Below, in pieces: positions 60,963 to 64,000 of a stretch of 64,000 nucleotides of DNA; position 1 is the stretch's first letter, and each line of letters starts with the position of its first letter. The stretch is from Mobiluncus curtisii subsp. curtisii ATCC 35241. Its GTDB lineage: Bacteria; Actinomycetota; Actinomycetes; Actinomycetales; Actinomycetaceae. The notes under the pieces were generated by a model. The model saw only the letters and a list, made by a program, of their open reading frames with translations, was not told where the DNA came from and searched no databases. The stretch is from positions 1,805,251 through 1,869,250 of the forward strand of contig NZ_GL385912.1 in NCBI RefSeq assembly GCF_000146285.1, given 5' to 3'. The position numbers and the translations under genes were made by a program.

Positions 60963-61285
60963 TCACCCTCTCCCGACTGAGCGCCTCCATCAGCAACGGA
61001 CTTGGGTTTCTTGTCGAACATCCGCAGCATCCGGTCAGTAACCCCAAACCCGCCGACAATGTTCACCATCGCCAGCGCTACTGCCAGCAAGCCCAGTGCT
61101 TTTGACCCCAAACTCACCGCTAATGCGGCTGCACTGAGACAGCCCAGCACGGTTACCCCAGAAAAAGCATTCATCCCGCTCATCAGCGGAGTGTGTAACA
61201 GACTGGGAACTTGACTGATGATTTTATAGCCGACCAGGGTAAACACCACCAGTACGACCAATAACACACCTTGGAATGGAGTCAT
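60959..61285 (-). CDS. pntAB: Transhydrogenase subunit alpha 2 (membrane part)
   Basis: A 108-aa membrane subunit with three helices (VLLVVLVVFTLVGYKII; FSGVTVLGCLSAAALAV; ALGLLAVALAMVNIVGGFGVTDRML). It corresponds to the membrane portion of PntA, encoded separately as in Rhodospirillum and many actinobacteria. PLMSGMNAFSGV and VNIVGGFGVTDRML are the family signatures. Overlaps pntB by ATGA. It is separated from pntAA by 155 bases that hold a 17-bp hairpin. Confidence 0.95.
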   Translation of the reverse strand: MTPFQGVLLVVLVVFTLVGYKIISQVPSLLHTPLMSGMNAFSGVTVLGCLSAAALAVSLGSKALGLLAVALAMVNIVGGFGVTDRMLRMFDKKPKSVADGGAQSGEGE

Positions 61286-61375
61286 CGGTTTCTCCTTGAG
61301 TTACGGTTTTGTCAGGAATGTATTTAATTTGACTCAACGGTGGCGGCGGGACGAATCTGTCACCACATCCCGTGG

Positions 61376-61425
61376 TACCGATTAGGGCGACCTCACCGTG
61401 GACCGGTCGGTCGCCCTAATCGGTA
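61376..61425 (-). repeat. 17-bp perfect hairpin between pntAA and pntAB
   Basis: Arms TACCGATTAGGGCGACC (61376-61392) and its exact complement (61409-61425) around a 16-base loop. No U-tract follows. It probably limits readthrough or stabilises the pntAA message. Confidence 0.75.
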
Positions 61426-61440
61426 CGATCTCGAGTCAGG

Positions 61441-62601
61441 CTATGCCAGGCCCATCGCCTCGCGCGCACCGACGTGAACAATTTCTCCGTCGATAGTCGT
61501 GAGGGTCTTGGCAATAATTTCATCGCTACGATCCAGGACGATTTGACCGTCCTTCACCAGGAAGTCCACGAAGTTGGCAATGTTCTTGGCAAACATGAAA
61601 GTCGAGCTCTTCGGCAGCATACCGGGGATGTTCTTAATCCCCACCAGGGTGACATGGTGCTTGACTTCCACCTTTCCCGGAGGCGTAATTTCACAGTTAC
61701 CGCCTTGGTCAATAGAAATATCCACGATAACTGAACCGGGCTTCATAGTTTTCACCATGTCCTCGGTAATCAGCCGTGGTGCCAAATGACCCGGCACCAG
61801 CGCCGAAGCGAAGATAATGTCCATATCCGGAATGACCTGTGCCAGAGCGGCACGTTCCTTGACCAGTTCATCTTCCGGCAGAGCCTGGGCATAGCCGCCT
61901 TCACCGATAGCCTTTTCAGGATCCACCCCGAGTTCTACCGGCTTGGCACCCAGAGAAGTGGCCTGTTCGGATGCCATCGGGCGAATATCCGCCGCGTACA
62001 CCACCGCACCTAAACGCTTCGCGGTAGCCAGGGCTTGCAAACCGCCCACGCCCACCCCGACGACCAGCACCTTCAGCGGATCAATCCGCCCGATAGCACT
62101 GTGAATCAGGGGCATGAAGGACGGCTGATAGTTCGCCGCCAACAGGATACCTTTGTACCCGGCACAGGTACTCATCGAAGTCAGGGCGTCCAAGTTTTGC
62201 GCCCGAGAAATACGCGGCACACCATCCAAAGTCAGCGAAATGACACCCTGCGCCGCCATCTCCTTGACCATCTCGTGATTGGGTGGAGCCGCCGGGTGAA
62301 TAAAGGTAATCAAGTATTGACCTTTATGCATCATCGAGACTTCGGAACGCCCTTTAGCCTCGTTAAACAGCGGTTCCTTAACTTTCAAAATCAGGTCCGC
62401 TCTCTGGTAGATTTCCTCCGGGTCACTAACCATCTCTGCGCCTGCAGAGACATACTCCGGGTCATGGAAGAAGGACCCTTCCCCGGCACCTGTTTCGACC
62501 AGAACGGTTAAGCCTTTGCCGACCATATCCGCCACCGTTTCGGGAGTGGCAGCCACACGGTCTTCACCGTTCATAATTTCCTTGGGTACACCAATAATCA
62601 T
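61441..62601 (-). CDS. pntAA: Transhydrogenase subunit alpha 1 (NAD-binding)
   Basis: Soluble dI domain that binds NAD(H). Start MIIGVPKEIMNGEDRVAATP; then MMHKGQYLITFIHPAAPP, AQNLDALTSMSTCAGYKG and the Rossmann motif VLVVGVGVGGLQALATAKRLGAVV, followed by DISIDQGGNCE and GIKNIPGMLPKSSTFMFAKN. The length is 386 aa. The ATG at 62601 follows GGAGG with eight-base spacing; upstream in-frame codons are leader. First gene of the pntAA-pntAB-pntB unit. Confidence 0.96.
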   Translation of the reverse strand: MIIGVPKEIMNGEDRVAATPETVADMVGKGLTVLVETGAGEGSFFHDPEYVSAGAEMVSDPEEIYQRADLILKVKEPLFNEAKGRSEVSMMHKGQYLITFIHPAAPPNHEMVKEMAAQGVISLTLDGVPRISRAQNLDALTSMSTCAGYKGILLAANYQPSFMPLIHSAIGRIDPLKVLVVGVGVGGLQALATAKRLGAVVYAADIRPMASEQATSLGAKPVELGVDPEKAIGEGGYAQALPEDELVKERAALAQVIPDMDIIFASALVPGHLAPRLITEDMVKTMKPGSVIVDISIDQGGNCEITPPGKVEVKHHVTLVGIKNIPGMLPKSSTFMFAKNIANFVDFLVKDGQIVLDRSDEIIAKTLTTIDGEIVHVGAREAMGLA

Positions 62602-62858
62602 CTTAAAACCCTCCGCGAATACCTCGTTGTACACACAGCTCATGGGTTCATGAGTTGGACGATACAAAGTGTACCGCATGGAAGTTGTTTTTATCAGTGT
62701 ATTTAGCCCCGGATTTTCGCGTGAAGCGCGTTCAGGTGTTGGGTGTATTGTTCAGCACCAGTCTGTTCCGTAAACCAATTCCACCAACAGCTATAGGGCG
62801 CGGGCATCCCGCAGAGAACTCCCTTCGAGACGCCCGCCCGGAAACAAATCGCTAATGA

Positions 62859-64000
62859 CTACTTCTTTGGCGGCACTTTCAAGGTGAGCACGACCTTGTC
62901 CAAGCCCTCAAAGAAATTGTTGCCCTTATCGTCCACTACGATGAAAGCCGGGAAGTCCTCGACGTCAATCTTCCACACGGCCTCCATCCCCAGCTCGGGG
63001 TACTCCAGAACCTCGACCTTCTTAATGGAATGAGCTGCCAGCTCCGCGGCGGGACCGCCGATAGAACCAAGGTAAAAACCACCGTGTTTGCGACAAGCAT
63101 CGGTTACGACCTGACCACGATTGCCCTTGGCCAGCATAATCATCGAGCCACCGTGAGCTTGGAACAAGTCCACGTAGGGATCCATACGTGAAGCCGTGGT
63201 CGGACCGAATGATCCGGAGGGCATTCCTTCCGGAGTTTTCGCCGGTCCTGCGTAATATACCGGGTGGTCTTTGAAGTACTGAGGCAAGTCCCCTTCCTTT
63301 TCCAGACGGTCGCGGAGTTTCGCGTGGGCGATGTCACGAGCCACGATGAGGGTTCCGGTCAGGGAAAGCCGCGTCTTGATGGGGTATTTGGTGAGTTCGG
63401 CGAGGACGTCCTTCATCGGGCGGTTCAAGTCAATCTTCACCGCTTCGTCCCCGCCGAGTTCCGCGGCTGTGGGGTCGGGCATGAAGCGTCCCGGATCGGT
63501 GTCCAGAGCTTCGATGAACACTCCATCCTTGTTAATCTTTGCCACGCACTGCCGGTCTGCTGAGCAAGAGACTGCGATTGCTACCGGCAGAGAGGCACCA
63601 TGGCGCGGCAGACGCACCACCCGCACGTCGTGACAGAAATACTTGCCGCCGAACTGAGCACCGATGCCCATGTGGCGGGTCATATCCAGGACTTGTTCCT
63701 CCATCTCGAAGTCACGGAACCCTTGCGCCTGTTCGCCGCCGTGAGTGGGCAAGCCGTCCAGGTAGTGCGCCGAAGCGTACTTCGCGGTCTTGAGCGTGTA
63801 TTCCGCGGAAGTGCCACCAATGACGATTGCCAAGTGATAGGGCGGGCAGGCGGCGGTGCCGAGGGAACGAATCTTTTCCTCCAGGAACTGCATCATATGT
63901 TCGGGATCAAGAATCGCCTTGGTCATCTGGTAGAGGTAGGACTTGTTGGCTGAACCGCCACCTTTGGCCATGAACAGGAAACGGTACTCTGCTTCGTGTC
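62859..64000 (-). CDS. Class I (iron-sulphur) fumarate hydratase, 5' end outside the window
   Basis: Interconverts fumarate and malate with a [4Fe-4S] cluster. In frame from the window edge the sequence reads [20 protein letters not shown], then [35 protein letters not shown] and [10 protein letters not shown]. The C-terminal FumB-type domain follows with [23 protein letters not shown]. The Cys residues in CPPYH and in SCSADRQC are the probable cluster ligands; the first ligand Cys would be upstream of the window. About 380 codons of an expected ~540 are present. The N-terminal part is cut by the window, not by a mutation. Confidence 0.95.
   Translation of the reverse strand, partial: HEAEYRFLFMAKGGGSANKSYLYQMTKAILDPEHMMQFLEEKIRSLGTAACPPYHLAIVIGGTSAEYTLKTAKYASAHYLDGLPTHGGEQAQGFRDFEMEEQVLDMTRHMGIGAQFGGKYFCHDVRVVRLPRHGASLPVAIAVSCSADRQCVAKINKDGVFIEALDTDPGRFMPDPTAAELGGDEAVKIDLNRPMKDVLAELTKYPIKTRLSLTGTLIVARDIAHAKLRDRLEKEGDLPQYFKDHPVYYAGPAKTPEGMPSGSFGPTTASRMDPYVDLFQAHGGSMIMLAKGNRGQVVTDACRKHGGFYLGSIGGPAAELAAHSIKKVEVLEYPELGMEAVWKIDVEDFPAFIVVDDKGNNFFEGLDKVVLTLKVPPKK

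Overview
The window looks like chromosomal DNA of a mid-GC, host-associated, fermentative actinomycete. A Mobiluncus-like member of the Actinomycetaceae is my best guess, by inference. The evidence is an SMC N-terminus of the actinobacterial type, a transhydrogenase split into three genes, an ABC-F factor of the EttA type, oligoribonuclease, Pta-AckA, a class I fumarase, several starts without a Shine-Dalgarno sequence, and a catabolic cluster for mucin or milk-type glycans. Nothing was computed or searched. Family calls come from reading motifs.

Layout. 1-12.8 kb holds core genes: smc (3' end cut by the window edge), ndk, an isolated dhaL, folC, a GNAT enzyme, an M13 metallopeptidase, a lipoprotein and pepN. 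12.9-22.5 kb holds a membrane protein that reads as a PTS EIIC without its catalytic residues, then malQ, ettA, ssb, tRNA-Arg, a ROK regulator, orn and tRNA-His. 22.5-26 kb is accessory: a hairpin-rich non-coding stretch behind tRNA-His, a serine hydrolase, and an AT-rich pair of unknown genes (a 65-aa secreted peptide and a 476-aa protein). 26.2-38.7 kb holds a BASS-type transporter, then a tightly coupled minus-strand operon (alkyl-DHAP-synthase-like flavoprotein, lipid kinase, TetR, GlpD) with a perfect 15-bp inverted repeat over its translation start, and then a patatin plus two YhgE/Pip membrane proteins.

38.9-44.1 kb is a small island. It has an unknown coiled-coil protein, an AbiEi/AbiEii toxin-antitoxin pair, the stump of a type I restriction system (3' part of hsdM and the first codons of an apparent hsdS), and a GC-rich HTH/membrane-protein/SHOCT-remnant cassette. 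44.2-54.2 kb holds guaA, then a GntR regulator convergent with a catabolic operon: GH112 galactosyl-N-acetylhexosamine phosphorylase, sugar-binding lipoprotein, two permeases and a GH20 glycosidase. This fits import and intracellular phosphorolysis of galacto- or lacto-N-biose. 54.3-64 kb holds pta-ackA, a MarR regulator and a DHA2 efflux pump that share a 20-bp operator-like site, pntAA-pntAB-pntB, and the start-truncated class I fumarase.

Most notable observations: the pseudo-EIIC with a long disordered tail (12.9-15.1 kb); a PntB whose NADP 2'-phosphate motif reads Asn-Phe-Asp where Lys-Arg-Ser is expected; the TetR-operon palindrome; the duplicated MarR-type sites on apparently leaderless genes; and the uncharacterised secreted-peptide/476-aa module.
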